DNA of 64,000 nt. Origin: Mucilaginibacter pankratovii (GTDB lineage: Bacteria; Bacteroidota; Bacteroidia; Sphingobacteriales; Sphingobacteriaceae). The stretch is taken from NCBI RefSeq assembly GCF_014773265.1, contig NZ_JACWMY010000012.1, positions 1 to 64,000 of the forward strand, written 5' to 3'. Each line of letters starts with the position of its first letter. The first letter of the stretch is position 1. Below are positions 50,989 to 59,880 of this stretch, piece after piece. A program made the translations under genes and the position numbers. Below the pieces are notes generated by a model. That model made no database searches. It was not told where the DNA came from and was given only the letters and a program-made list of their open reading frames with translations.

Positions 50989-51088
50989 GTTGATGGTTGA
51001 TAGATCATGGTTCATAGTAAGAAAACAAAGCACACGAACCATATTAAGCAACATGGCTAATATACATTATCAACCATGAACCATCAAA
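50989..51088. repeat. Inverted GATGGTTCAT repeat
   Basis: TTGATGGTTGATAGATCATG and the following GTTCATAG at 50989-51016 pair imperfectly with ATCAACCATGAACCATCAA at 51069-51087. It fills the gap between the kinase and trpS; another loose copy (ATGATCTATGAACTATCAGC) is at 51129-51148. Confidence 0.55.
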
Positions 51089-51159
51089 CGATGTGTTGAA
51101 TTTGATGTAAGAAATGGCTGAAGCTGCTATGATCTATGAACTATCAGCTATTAACTAAA

Positions 51160-52155
51160 TTAAAACTTCCTGAAACCTATAATTTCCCTTACTTCCCTAA
51201 TGGTTTTCTGGGCGCTTTCGCGGGCCTTGGCGGCACCGTAAATGGCAACCTGGCGCAGGTAAGGGGCATCGTTGGCTATATCGTTTATTTTTTCGCGGAT
51301 GGGTTGGGTAGCGATGATCATATCCTCGGCAAGCTGTTTTTTCAGGTCGCCGTAACGGATGTTCATGCTGTTGTACAGGTTATCAAAATGCGTGTAAGTA
51401 TCGGGCGCAGATACAACCTTCATCAAATCGAACAGGTTTTGGATCTCCTGTGGTTTTTCCTGGTTCTCGGTAGTTGGGCCGCCATCGGTAACGGCACGCA
51501 TTACTTTTTTACGGATAGCCTCCGGCGTATCTGATAAGAAAACGGCGTTACCTTCGCTTTCGCTTTTGCCCATTTTGCCTTTGCCATCAAGCCCCGGTAT
51601 CTTTACCAGGCTCTCGCCAAAGCTAAAAGCATACGGCTCGGGGAAGTAATCGTTATTATAAAGCCTGTTAAAACGATTGCCAAAGGTGCGGGCCATTTCC
51701 AGGTGTTGCTCCTGGTCTTTACCCACGGGTACCTTGGTAGCTTTGTGGATGATGATATCGGCAGCCATCAAAACCGGGTAGGTTAACAGGCCGGCGTTCA
51801 CGTTATCGGGATTGGCGCGTACTTTATCTTTAAAAGATGTAGAGCGCTCCAGTTCGCCGGTGTAGGCGTTCATGTTGAGGTACAGGTACAGCTCGGTAAC
51901 TTCGGGCACGTCGCTTTGTACGTAAATGGTGGATTTCTCCGGGTCGATACCCGAGGCCAGGTACTCTACCAAAACCTGTTTTACGTTGCCGTGCAGGTTG
52001 GCTGGGGTGGGGTGCGTGGTTAAAGAATGCAGGTCGGCAATAAAAAAATAGCAGTTATATTCGTTCTGCATTTTCACGAAGTTTTGAACAGCACCGTAAT
52101 AATTACCTAAATGCAGGTTCCCGGTAGATCGTATGCCACTAACAACAGTTTCCAT
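51160..52155 (-). CDS. trpS: Tryptophanyl-tRNA synthetase
   Basis: Class I synthetase charging tRNA-Trp. 331 aa: the HIGH-type motif is STGNLHLGNYYGA at 11-23, the KMSKS-type loop reads KGKMGKSESE near 198, and GKDQEQHLEMAR lies between them. It starts 41 bases from plsC, divergently. Normal in length and motifs. Confidence 0.96.
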   Translation of the reverse strand: METVVSGIRSTGNLHLGNYYGAVQNFVKMQNEYNCYFFIADLHSLTTHPTPANLHGNVKQVLVEYLASGIDPEKSTIYVQSDVPEVTELYLYLNMNAYTGELERSTSFKDKVRANPDNVNAGLLTYPVLMAADIIIHKATKVPVGKDQEQHLEMARTFGNRFNRLYNNDYFPEPYAFSFGESLVKIPGLDGKGKMGKSESEGNAVFLSDTPEAIRKKVMRAVTDGGPTTENQEKPQEIQNLFDLMKVVSAPDTYTHFDNLYNSMNIRYGDLKKQLAEDMIIATQPIREKINDIANDAPYLRQVAIYGAAKARESAQKTIREVREIIGFRKF

Positions 52156-52196
52156 ATAAGGGGCGAAAGTAAGTATTTTTTATATTTTTGAGGCTG

Positions 52197-52952
52197 ATGA
52201 AAATGATATTGAAGAAAGTGCACGTGTACCTTTATATGTTTAGCGTGGGGGTGTCGTACATAATATTATTCCCCTTCTTCTATTTTTTTTCGCGAAAGCC
52301 ATCCCGCTATAAATACATGAACGCGCTGCGGCGGGTATGGGGCATTGTAAGTTCATTTTGCGTGGGTATAATATATAGCTTCGAGGTAGAGCAACCTATC
52401 GACTGGAGCAAAACCTACATTATTTGCCCCAACCATACCAGCAACCTGGATATTACGGCCATGAGCATTTTTGTAAAAACCAACGATTGCTGCTTTATGG
52501 GCAAACAGGAACTGGCCGATTTTTTTGTGACGAGTCTTTTCTTCCGAACGGTGGACGTCCCGGTTGACCGTAAAAGCAAGATCGCGTCCTTCCGGGCCTT
52601 TAAAAAAGTGATGGAACGTTTAGAAAGCGGCGTCACCACCATCATTTTTCCCGAAGCTACCATCCCCGATCATTATCCACCCGAGCTTAAAGAATTTAAA
52701 AATGGCCCCTTTAGGATGGCTATCGAACTAAAGATCCCCATTATACCGGTAACATCATTAAACATCTGGGAAATTTTATGGGACGACGGGCTGAAATATG
52801 GCTCGAAACCGGGTGTATGTAATATATTTGTACATAAGCCGATAGAAACGGCGCATTTAACTATTGATGATGCCGACGCCCTGCGCGACGAAGTGCACGC
52901 CATCATCAGCAATAAATTAGCAGAGCATGACCATAGACGAACAAACAGTTGA
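52197..52952 (+). CDS. plsC: 1-acyl-sn-glycerol-3-phosphate acyltransferase
   Basis: Adds the second acyl chain to lysophosphatidic acid in phospholipid synthesis. The HX4D motif is NHTSNLD, followed by TVDVPVDRKSKIASF, the FPEATIPD motif (FPEG-like) and the conserved PIIPVT. An N-terminal helix (about 8-28) anchors it. I use the ATG at 52197, 251 aa; an upstream TTG and an ATG two codons later are alternatives. The stop overlaps the start of gatC by 26 bases. Confidence 0.93.
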   Translation: MKMILKKVHVYLYMFSVGVSYIILFPFFYFFSRKPSRYKYMNALRRVWGIVSSFCVGIIYSFEVEQPIDWSKTYIICPNHTSNLDITAMSIFVKTNDCCFMGKQELADFFVTSLFFRTVDVPVDRKSKIASFRAFKKVMERLESGVTTIIFPEATIPDHYPPELKEFKNGPFRMAIELKIPIIPVTSLNIWEILWDDGLKYGSKPGVCNIFVHKPIETAHLTIDDADALRDEVHAIISNKLAEHDHRRTNS

Positions 52953-53214
52953 TAAAATAGCCCACCTGGCCCGGCTGGAACTCGCCCCCGATGAAAAGGC
53001 CGAAATGATTGCCGATATGAACAAGATACTGGGCTTTATGGATAAGCTGAACGAGGTGGACACCACCGGCGTAGAGCCATTGGTATATATGACAGATGAA
53101 CCCAACGTACTGCGTGAAGATGTTGTGAAACAGGTGATAACTACCGAAGAAGCGCTGAAGAACGCTCCTGACCATGATAATAGCCACTTTTTGGTAGCGA
53201 AGGTGATAAAGTAG
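52927..53214 (+). CDS. gatC: Asp-tRNA(Asn)/Glu-tRNA(Gln) amidotransferase subunit C
   Basis: Small subunit that stabilises GatA in the tRNA-dependent amidotransferase. The 95 aa are typical: TVDKIAHLARLELAPDEKAEM, NKILGFMDKLNEVDTTGVEPL, then LREDVV and the FLVAKVIK end. gatA and gatB are not adjacent, as often in Bacteroidota. The gene starts inside the end of plsC and probably relies on its promoter. Confidence 0.95.
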   Translation: MTIDEQTVDKIAHLARLELAPDEKAEMIADMNKILGFMDKLNEVDTTGVEPLVYMTDEPNVLREDVVKQVITTEEALKNAPDHDNSHFLVAKVIK

Positions 53215-53224
53215 GGGGAGCTTT

Positions 53225-53308
53225 AGCCTCACCTAAATCCTCTCCAAAGGAGAGGACTTTAAGATATAGGAACCCTCTCCAAAGGAGAGGGCAGGGTGAG
53301 GCTAAATG
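53225..53308. repeat. CCTCTCCAAAGGAGAGG inverted repeat
   Basis: TTAGCCTCACC...CCTCTCCAAAGGAGAGG at 53225-53255 and CCTCTCCAAAGGAGAGGGCAGGGTGAGGCTAA at the other end (to 53308) form an inverted pair; each also contains its own small palindrome (CTCTCCAAAGGAGAG). It lies between gatC and the ABC ATPase gene. Confidence 0.8.
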
Positions 53309-53396
53309 ACAATAGGTTTTCATTTCCCATTTCAAATCTTTTATCCCTTCTCCTGTAACATTTCTACCCCCCTTACTGTCAAAGAAAGAAAAACGG

Positions 53397-54185
53397 ATGA
53401 TACCACTGAACAAATCCAAGGACGCGCCATTAAAAACCGGGGAAAAGCCACTTATTATTATCAAAGATATCGGCCGTAAGTACGTTATTGGTGCCGAGAT
53501 CATACATGCTATAAAATCGGTAACGCTAACTATCAACAAAGGCGAGTTTGTGGCGCTAATGGGGCCATCGGGTTCGGGTAAATCTACCCTGATGAATATT
53601 TTGGGTTGCCTGGATACCCCAACAAAAGGCGAATATATCCTCAATGGTATCAACGTAAGCCACATGACGGATAACGAATTAGCCGAAGTGCGTAACACCG
53701 AGATCGGTTTCGTTTTCCAAACATTTAACCTTTTACCGCGCAACAGCGCTTTAGATAATGTTGCCCTGCCGTTAGTTTACGCGGGCATCAGCAAAGAAAA
53801 ACGCCGGGCACGTGCCAAGGCTGCCTTAGAAAATGTAGGCTTGGGTAACCGTACCGATCACCGCCCTAATGAGCTTTCCGGCGGTCAGCGCCAGCGTGTA
53901 GCCGTGGCACGTGCATTGATCAACGATCCATCCATCATCCTGGCAGATGAGCCAACGGGTAACTTAGATACCAAAACTTCCATAGAAATTATGGGCCTGA
54001 TAGAAGATATCCACGCTAAAGGCAATACCATTATCCTGGTAACTCACGAGGAGGATATAGCCCAGCACGCCCACCGTATAGTACGTATGCGCGATGGTTT
54101 GGTAGAGAAGGACTACTTGAACACCAACATCCAAACTGTACGCCAGCATAGTGTAGCTGCGGGGATTGATTTGGGGAAGGAATAA
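53397..54185 (+). CDS. ABC transporter ATP-binding protein, MacB/LolD-like
   Basis: 262-aa ABC ATPase. Walker A GPSGSGKST (about residue 60), the Q-loop FVFQTFNLLP, signature LSGGQRQRVAVARAL, Walker B SIILADEPTGNLD and the H-loop THEEDIAQHAHRI are all present. This sequence type drives MacB/LolD/FtsE-like mechanotransmission transporters. The basic N-terminal 28 residues precede the domain. A permease gene is not adjacent, so its partner must be elsewhere. It starts 89 bases behind a repeat. Confidence 0.93.
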   Translation: MIPLNKSKDAPLKTGEKPLIIIKDIGRKYVIGAEIIHAIKSVTLTINKGEFVALMGPSGSGKSTLMNILGCLDTPTKGEYILNGINVSHMTDNELAEVRNTEIGFVFQTFNLLPRNSALDNVALPLVYAGISKEKRRARAKAALENVGLGNRTDHRPNELSGGQRQRVAVARALINDPSIILADEPTGNLDTKTSIEIMGLIEDIHAKGNTIILVTHEEDIAQHAHRIVRMRDGLVEKDYLNTNIQTVRQHSVAAGIDLGKE

Positions 54186-54197
54186 AAAATTTTCTCT

Positions 54198-54254
54198 CCC
54201 TCTTTCCGCGTAGCGAAGAGAGGGTCGAACAGCGTAGCGCATTCGGGGTGAGTA
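54198..54254. repeat. CCCTCTTTCCGC hairpin repeat, copy 2
   Basis: Hairpin CCCTCTTTCCGCGTAGCGAA with its partner GAGAGGG (54198-54224), then AGCGTAGCGC and GGGGTGAGT. It corresponds to 22064-22120 with substitutions. Lies just before the AraC-type gene. Confidence 0.72.
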
Positions 54255-54286
54255 AACTCACCGATATGCCAATAAGAACTTGAATT

Positions 54287-55102
54287 GTGGAAAATTTAAA
54301 AACCGGTCGCTTTTACGGGCAAACCAACAGCACCATCCACATGGATTTTGCTACCATTACCGATACGGAATACACGCACGACAGGGTAGACTGGCACTAC
54401 CACGATAATGCCTACTTTACTTTCATTTTAGACGGAAAAGTTATCGAGGGCAGCAAAAAAGAAGTTTACAACTGTACCGCCGGCAGCCTGCTGTTCCACA
54501 ACTGGCAGGATGCGCACTACAACATCAAACCCAAAGGTTTCACAAGGGGTTTCCATATCGAACTGAACGAAAGCTGGTTCAATAATTTCAAACTTTACAG
54601 GGATAATTTACAGGGCAGTTTCGCCGTAGCAAACCCCGATGTGAAATTCCTTTTCTACAAGATCTTCCGTGAAGCCAAGATGCAGGACGGCCTTACAGCG
54701 CTTTCCACCGAGGCATTGCTGCTGCAGGCATTAGCGCAAATGCAGGGCGATAGCACAGCTTTGGCTAAGCAAACGCCGCTTTGGGTTGGCAGATTAAAGG
54801 AAATTTTAAACGATAATATCGCCGGCAAATTTACGCTAAGCGAATTATCGGCCATGCTGCAGATCCATCCGGTACATTTATCGAGGGATTTCTGTAAATA
54901 TTTCAACTGTAACCTGGGAGAGTACGTCCGCAAGCTGCGGATAGAAAAAGCCTTTGCCTTATTGCCCAACAGTAACCTATCCTTAACCGATATTGCCCTT
55001 ACCTGCGGCTTTGCCGACCAGAGCCATTTTCTGCGTAGCTTTAAAAGCTTTAACCAGGCAAACCCTACCGCGTACCGCAAGCTTTTAATGCGGGCATGTT
55101 AA
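54287..55102 (+). CDS. AraC family transcriptional regulator
   Basis: 271 aa with an N-terminal cupin-like region (about 15-110, VDWHYHDNAYFTFILDG with HxxxY-type cupin pattern and HNWQDAHYN) and a C-terminal pair of HTH motifs (about 165-265): LSELSAMLQIHPVHLSRDF and LTDIALTCGFADQSHFLRSF. It probably senses a small ligand and activates nearby genes; the serine hydrolase follows 40-64 bases later and is the obvious candidate. It starts with GTG at 54287; no ATG is available before the cupin part. Confidence 0.9.
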   Translation: MENLKTGRFYGQTNSTIHMDFATITDTEYTHDRVDWHYHDNAYFTFILDGKVIEGSKKEVYNCTAGSLLFHNWQDAHYNIKPKGFTRGFHIELNESWFNNFKLYRDNLQGSFAVANPDVKFLFYKIFREAKMQDGLTALSTEALLLQALAQMQGDSTALAKQTPLWVGRLKEILNDNIAGKFTLSELSAMLQIHPVHLSRDFCKYFNCNLGEYVRKLRIEKAFALLPNSNLSLTDIALTCGFADQSHFLRSFKSFNQANPTAYRKLLMRAC

Positions 55103-55166
55103 TTCTGTTCTATTTTGCAGGTTTAATTTAGCGGAGATTTGCATGGTAACATCAAAAATTGAAAAC

Positions 55167-56819
55167 ATGCAAATCAACATAAAACATCTTCTGATAGCGG
55201 CACTCTGTTTAATTGCACTTAAAACAAGCGCGCAAACCACAAACATTGTAGAGCCGGAAGCTATTACTGCAACCCGGCACAAGGCCAACATCGGCCGCAT
55301 TGTTTTTTTGAACGATACCATCCCTGTGTCGCAAATAAAAGATGCCGACATTTTGCAGGAGCTGGTATTAAACCCAAAAAACAACCTCAGCATGTGTGCT
55401 TTTATGGGTAATTCGCTTACCAATTACCAACACCAGCTATCGCCCCAACTTACTTTGGAGCAATTGAACCAGGGCAATTACCAATTTACTTTTTATATCG
55501 ATGATAAGCAGATATACCAGGAAAATCTGAATAAAGGGGCCGGTTACGCACGGATAAAAAACAGCCGCACGGCTTTGCGCATCAAACTCATTAGCACCAG
55601 TCACGAGGATATGTGGAGCCGTTACCTGTTTGGCCGCATGATGGTGCGCGGCGGCGAGGATGCCTTAACTACCGGCACGCATACATTAAGGATAGAACTT
55701 CGGCCGTACATTACCATCCCTGCGCTTAAAGTAGGGGATATTATTGCCAAAGGCGATTTAAAGATAATTGTACCGCCTGCGGAGGTGAAGGATATACAGA
55801 TCCAGGCCATTAAGCCTAACAGCGGCTGGCCGGTTTCTGCCGAGGCTTATGATAAAAAGCTGATTATGGGCATGAATGAGAAGATCGCCCAAAATAAATT
55901 TAAAAACATCAGCGGCATTGTAGTCATTAAAAATGGCAAGCTGCTGATAGAAGAATATTTTAACGAAGGCCGCGATTCCCTGCACGATCCGCGCTCCGTA
56001 GGTAAAACTTTTGCCTCTGCGGTGATGGGGATCGCTATTAAAGATGGCTACATTAAATCGGAAGAGCAAACGCTGGGCGATTTTTACAACCTGAAGAACT
56101 TCCAGAACTATTCGCCCAAAAAGGATAGTGTTACTATTAAAAGCCTGCTCACTATGAGCTCGGTTATTGATGCGAATGATAACGATGACAATTCCCCGGG
56201 CAACGAAAATAATATGTACTCGCTGCCTAACTGGGTGAAATTCGCGCTGGACCTGAAGGTGGACAGCAGCAAGCAAGCTTACAAAAGCTGGAACTATTTT
56301 ACCGCTGGCGTTGTGGTGCTGGGGGATATCCTCAACCAAAAAGTACCCGGCGGACTGGAGAAATATGCCGATAATAAATTACTTAAGCCATTAGGCATCA
56401 CAAGTTATCAATGGCCATACACGCCGCAGCATGTACCGAGTACCGCAGGCGGTATCAGGCTAAGAGCGTTGGATTTTGCCAAATTCGGACAGCTGTACAA
56501 AAACAACGGGGTTTGGAACGGTAAGCAAATTATCCCGAAGGAATGGGTGCAAAAATCATTCACCAAGCAAATTGCCTTACCGGCAGATGTGGTTGGCCCC
56601 GGCAGTTACGGCTACTTGTTTTGGAATAAAACCTATACCATTGGCGATAAAAATTACCAAACCTGGTACTGTACCGGCAACGGCGGCAACAAAATTTTTA
56701 TTTTTAAAGACCAGCCGCTGGTAGTTGTCATCACCGCAACCGCCTACAACGAAGGCTACGCCCACCCGCAGGCAGATAAAATTATGCAGCAGTATATTTT
56801 ACCGGCGGTATTGAAATAG
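55167..56819 (+). CDS. Exported serine hydrolase of the beta-lactamase/DD-peptidase type
   Basis: Secreted hydrolase of the class C beta-lactamase-like (NylB/EstB) superfamily, 550 aa from the ATG at 55167. The signal peptide is INIKHLLIAALCLIALKTSA; an in-frame ATG at 55143 would add eight residues. An N-terminal beta-rich extension (about 30-225) precedes the hydrolase domain (about 230-550), where the SxxK nucleophile motif is in RSVGKTFAS and the YxN-like position in SWNYFTAG. The C-terminal CTGNGGNKIF fits the KTG-like box. The substrate is unknown. It follows the AraC regulator on the same strand. Confidence 0.88.
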   Translation: MQINIKHLLIAALCLIALKTSAQTTNIVEPEAITATRHKANIGRIVFLNDTIPVSQIKDADILQELVLNPKNNLSMCAFMGNSLTNYQHQLSPQLTLEQLNQGNYQFTFYIDDKQIYQENLNKGAGYARIKNSRTALRIKLISTSHEDMWSRYLFGRMMVRGGEDALTTGTHTLRIELRPYITIPALKVGDIIAKGDLKIIVPPAEVKDIQIQAIKPNSGWPVSAEAYDKKLIMGMNEKIAQNKFKNISGIVVIKNGKLLIEEYFNEGRDSLHDPRSVGKTFASAVMGIAIKDGYIKSEEQTLGDFYNLKNFQNYSPKKDSVTIKSLLTMSSVIDANDNDDNSPGNENNMYSLPNWVKFALDLKVDSSKQAYKSWNYFTAGVVVLGDILNQKVPGGLEKYADNKLLKPLGITSYQWPYTPQHVPSTAGGIRLRALDFAKFGQLYKNNGVWNGKQIIPKEWVQKSFTKQIALPADVVGPGSYGYLFWNKTYTIGDKNYQTWYCTGNGGNKIFIFKDQPLVVVITATAYNEGYAHPQADKIMQQYILPAVLK

Positions 56820-56840
56820 GGGCTTAGCAAAATCAAAAAT

Positions 56841-56952
56841 CGTCATGTTGAACTTGTTTCAACACCCCATCATAAAAGTAACCACTATGCTAAGCCGCTT
56901 TGCGTGCTCGTTGACCTGCCGTGTGGGGTGCCGAAATAAATTCGGCATGACG
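56841..56952. repeat. CGTCATGTTGAA inverted repeat
   Basis: 28-base arms CGTCATGTTGAACTTGTTTC... (56841-56868) and ...AATAAATTCGGCATGACG (56925-56952), paired with a few mismatches over a 56-base loop. It occupies the gap between the convergent serine hydrolase and the hypothetical gene. Confidence 0.8.
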
Positions 56953-56972
56953 TTTTTATTTTTTCTTGCACC

Positions 56973-57590
56973 TCAACACACCTCCGCCAGCTTACAAACA
57001 AACTCGGCCATATAAACGGCGCGCTCGGGCGTAATGGGTTTTTTGTTGCCGATGACGAGGGTATGGTTCACGATCTCTATTACAAAATCATCCTCGCGGA
57101 TATCCATTACGGCATTACGGAAATGGCGGTCCATGCAGGTGATGGCTTTGGCGTGGTCGTTCACCATTACGTAGAAGGTATCGCTAAAGGCCTTGTCTTC
57201 CTTAAAATCCAGCTCCAGCGGGTGTATCAGCTCGGCGAGTTTATCTCTCAGCGTTTCGGGGCGGATCTTTACCCGGCCAAAATCGCGCTTGAGGTATGCC
57301 AGGGCCCAGGTTTGGTATTCAAAATGATCGGTTATTAACCCTTCGTGGGCTTTTTTGGAATGGGTATCTAAAAACAGGATGTAGCAATCGCTGCGGCCGT
57401 TTTTGATAACGTAGGAGCCCAGCAGGTTATAATCATGGTATTGGTTAAAGGCGTCAAAATCTTCCAGGTGAAAATTGATATGCCCGGTAAGCTGCATATT
57501 AAAATGCGCCCGCAGCTCATCATAGGTAGCCTGGAAGTTGTCGATAGTGTCTTGCGAAAGCCCTTTTGTATCAAATAAAAACTCGCTCAT
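56973..57590 (-). CDS. Conserved-looking cytoplasmic protein of unknown function
   Basis: 205 aa from the ATG at 57590 (MSEFLFDTKGLSQDTIDNF). It has no signal or membrane helix. The sequence is mixed alpha/beta with a long segment (FHLEDFDAFNQYHDYNLLGSY) and a C-terminal part (VIEIVNHTLVIGNKKPITPERAVY). I know of no named family; it looks like a lineage-specific Bacteroidota protein. It is read towards the serine hydrolase, away from the chorismate mutase. Confidence 0.75.
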   Translation of the reverse strand: MSEFLFDTKGLSQDTIDNFQATYDELRAHFNMQLTGHINFHLEDFDAFNQYHDYNLLGSYVIKNGRSDCYILFLDTHSKKAHEGLITDHFEYQTWALAYLKRDFGRVKIRPETLRDKLAELIHPLELDFKEDKAFSDTFYVMVNDHAKAITCMDRHFRNAVMDIREDDFVIEIVNHTLVIGNKKPITPERAVYMAEFVCKLAEVC

Positions 57591-57678
57591 TATGTGTGTC
57601 AATTTAAGCAGGCTAAATATAGCAACAGGCGGCTAAATTATTTTGTGTATTTTACACTATTAATTAAAACGCGTAGCC

Positions 57679-58050
57679 ATGAAATATATCAAACAAGCCT
57701 TTCTTTGTGTATCCTGCTGTCTGATTTTAAGTTTTGCGGCCTCCGCCCAAACAAAAAGCACTGCTGTAATAAACCAGGAGTTAAGCTCCAGCCGTAAAAA
57801 GATCGATTCGCTGGATAAGTTGCTCATCAGTGTTTTAGGCAGCAGGCAGCGTATTGTGCAGGAGATAGGGGTTTACAAAAAGAAGAACAATGTACCACCA
57901 TTGCAGCCCGCCCGTTTTAAAGAGGTGGTTGATAGGGCAGTTGCCGCAGGCAGTAAAGAAGGGCTTTCTGCGGAATTTATTACCGAATTAATGAACTCTA
58001 TCCATAAAGAAAGCCTGCGGATGGAGAGCGATACCACGGTAAAAAATTAA
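57679..58050 (+). CDS. Exported chorismate mutase (AroQ class)
   Basis: 123-aa protein: a signal peptide (CVSCCLILSFAASAQ, cleavage near 24) followed by an AroQ fold, LSSSRKKIDSLDKLLISVLGSR (residues about 36-57), IVQEIGVYKKKNN and the C-terminal helix with FITELMNSIHKES. The Arg/Lys/Glu positions that bind chorismate appear to be kept. Chorismate mutase turns chorismate into prephenate, a cytoplasmic reaction; exported forms (*AroQ) are known in some pathogens and saprophytes. It is a single gene, not linked to aromatic amino acid genes. Confidence 0.85.
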   Translation: MKYIKQAFLCVSCCLILSFAASAQTKSTAVINQELSSSRKKIDSLDKLLISVLGSRQRIVQEIGVYKKKNNVPPLQPARFKEVVDRAVAAGSKEGLSAEFITELMNSIHKESLRMESDTTVKN

Positions 58051-58102
58051 AGCAATACTTAATTAGCTATGGGTCAGTACCAAAGTGTTTATTGCCGAAC
58101 GA

Positions 58103-58110
58103 TAATTTTG
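58103..58110 (+). promoter_or_regulatory. Candidate -7 box for the substrate-binding protein gene
   Basis: TAATTTTG matches TAnnTTTG exactly, 33 bases before the ATG at 58144; no clear -33 element is seen at the right distance. Confidence 0.4.
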
Positions 58111-58143
58111 CTTAATTTACGCCATTAAACAATCTGTTACTAA

Positions 58144-59355
58144 ATGAGAAAATTATTACTCCCCGTTATTGCATTGTTCGCCGTTGCCTTGCTTGTACAA
58201 AGTTGCGCCAAATCAACAAAAGTTATTGTGTCGCAGCCTGTAAAGGTGCAGGGCTTGTTCTCCATTACGGGCAACTGGTCTTCGCTGGGCATCACTTCAA
58301 GGGCTGCCTTGGAGCTAGCGCAGGAGGATATTAATAAATATCTCGCGCAAAAAGATGCTAAATTCCACATCGAGGTAGCCATATCAGATACCAAACTGGA
58401 AACCGAAACCGCCAGGCTGCTATTTGTTGACGCTAAGGACCGTGGCGTAAAATTCGTTATCGGACCCCAATCGAGCGCCGAGCTTGCCACTGTAAAGCCC
58501 GAGGCTGACGCCCACGATGTGCTGGTGGTAAGCCAGAGCAGCACCGCGGGCAGCCTTGCTATTGCCGGTGATAATGTGTTCCGTTTTTGCCCATCAGATA
58601 AAATTGAAGGAGCTGCAAGCGGTGCCACTATTTTTAAACAAGGCAGCACAGGTTTAGTTACCGTTGCCCGCGATGATGCCGGCAACAAGGGCCTGCAAGC
58701 GTCAACAGGCGCCGCATTTACGGCCAAAGGCGGTGAGGTTAGTGCCATTGCACCGTACCCAATTACTTCGGCCAATTATGCATCGGTTATGGCCAGCATT
58801 AAAGCTGAAGTTGCCCGTTTAACCACATCTAAGGGTGCTGGCAAAGTCGCCATTTATCTTGCCTCGTTTGATGAAGGTATCGAGCTATTTAAACTGGCCA
58901 GTGCCGAGCCAACCCTCAACAGTATTAAATGGTACGGCGGGGATGGCGTAGTGCTGAGCACTGCACTGTTAACCGACCCGGTTGTTGCCGAGTTTGCCAT
59001 TAAAACCGGCTTTTTTGCGCCTTCATTTGGCTTGCCCGATGCGTTGAAAAGCAAATGGGAACCATTAGCTGCCCGTATAAAAGCTAAAACCGGTATCGAC
59101 CCGGATGCTTACGCTTTAGCGGCCTACGATGCCCTCTGGACGATAGCCTATACCCTGGAAGGTACCGACGGCAGCACAACCGACTTTGCCAAAATAAAAA
59201 CCCTTTTTGTAGCCGAAGCTAACAAAGATACCGGCGTAACCGGCGCCGATGCCCTTGATGCCGCCGGCGACCGTGCTACCGGAACGTTTGATTACTTTGG
59301 TATTGTGAAAGACGGTAGCACTTATAAATGGACATTGGTAGGGAAGAGTGAATAA
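58144..59355 (+). CDS. Substrate-binding lipoprotein, branched-chain amino acid type
   Basis: 403-aa periplasmic binding protein (Leu/Ile/Val-type, type I fold) with a lipoprotein signal (ALFAVALLVQSCAKS, Cys21). The mature domain starts VQGLFSITGNWSSLG, has PQSSAELATVKP and SQSSTAGSLAI as ligand-loop segments, and ends with TGTFDYFGIVKDGS. In standard systems such a protein feeds an ABC importer (LivHMGF-like), but no permease or ATPase gene is near. It may serve another transporter or a sensor. Single gene. Confidence 0.87.
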   Translation: MRKLLLPVIALFAVALLVQSCAKSTKVIVSQPVKVQGLFSITGNWSSLGITSRAALELAQEDINKYLAQKDAKFHIEVAISDTKLETETARLLFVDAKDRGVKFVIGPQSSAELATVKPEADAHDVLVVSQSSTAGSLAIAGDNVFRFCPSDKIEGAASGATIFKQGSTGLVTVARDDAGNKGLQASTGAAFTAKGGEVSAIAPYPITSANYASVMASIKAEVARLTTSKGAGKVAIYLASFDEGIELFKLASAEPTLNSIKWYGGDGVVLSTALLTDPVVAEFAIKTGFFAPSFGLPDALKSKWEPLAARIKAKTGIDPDAYALAAYDALWTIAYTLEGTDGSTTDFAKIKTLFVAEANKDTGVTGADALDAAGDRATGTFDYFGIVKDGSTYKWTLVGKSE

Positions 59356-59451
59356 TAACTAAGATATTTTAAGTATGAAGGTCCGGGCGTTTTGCATCCA
59401 GACCTTTTTTGTTTGTATATTGCCTATAGTACGTACCTAATACCTAATTAC

Positions 59452-59880
59452 ATGTTCAACCTAAGAAAGTCTATTTTATTGCTGCCCTCACTTTTAGCGG
59501 TGCTGTTGTTAACAGCATGCGATCCGGGTTATTCCTTATACGTTAAAAACCAAACTACCGACACCGTATCTTTTTCCGTTGGGATTGACTTACTAATCTA
59601 TCCAAGAAATCAATTGGATTCCGCAAGATTTAAATCTCACGAGGTTTATAATAGTTGTTTTACCGGCGTAGGTTATAAATTAGCTCCGAAAGAAGAATTT
59701 TTTGTGCGTCCCGGTTCGATGGTTGTATACCCCTCGCCGGCTGAAAAGATTCAATATATCAAAATTATAAGGAAAGGCGTTTGCGATAGCATTACGGATA
59801 TTAAGGAAGTGAAGAAGAATTTAGTGCTGAAAAAATTCGGCAACCCGATGAATTACAGATATACCTATCTGATAAGATAG
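59452..59880 (+). CDS. Putative lipoprotein of unknown function
   Basis: 142 aa from the ATG at 59452 (MFNLRKSILLLPSLLAVLLL), with lipobox LLTAC (Cys23). The mature protein is beta-rich, with the segments YSLYVKNQTTDTVSFSV and IQYIKIIRKGVCDSITDI. An upstream 20-codon extension has no signal character, so I prefer this start. No family is recognised. Its last codons form one arm of the terminator hairpin. Confidence 0.75.
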   Translation: MFNLRKSILLLPSLLAVLLLTACDPGYSLYVKNQTTDTVSFSVGIDLLIYPRNQLDSARFKSHEVYNSCFTGVGYKLAPKEEFFVRPGSMVVYPSPAEKIQYIKIIRKGVCDSITDIKEVKKNLVLKKFGNPMNYRYTYLIR

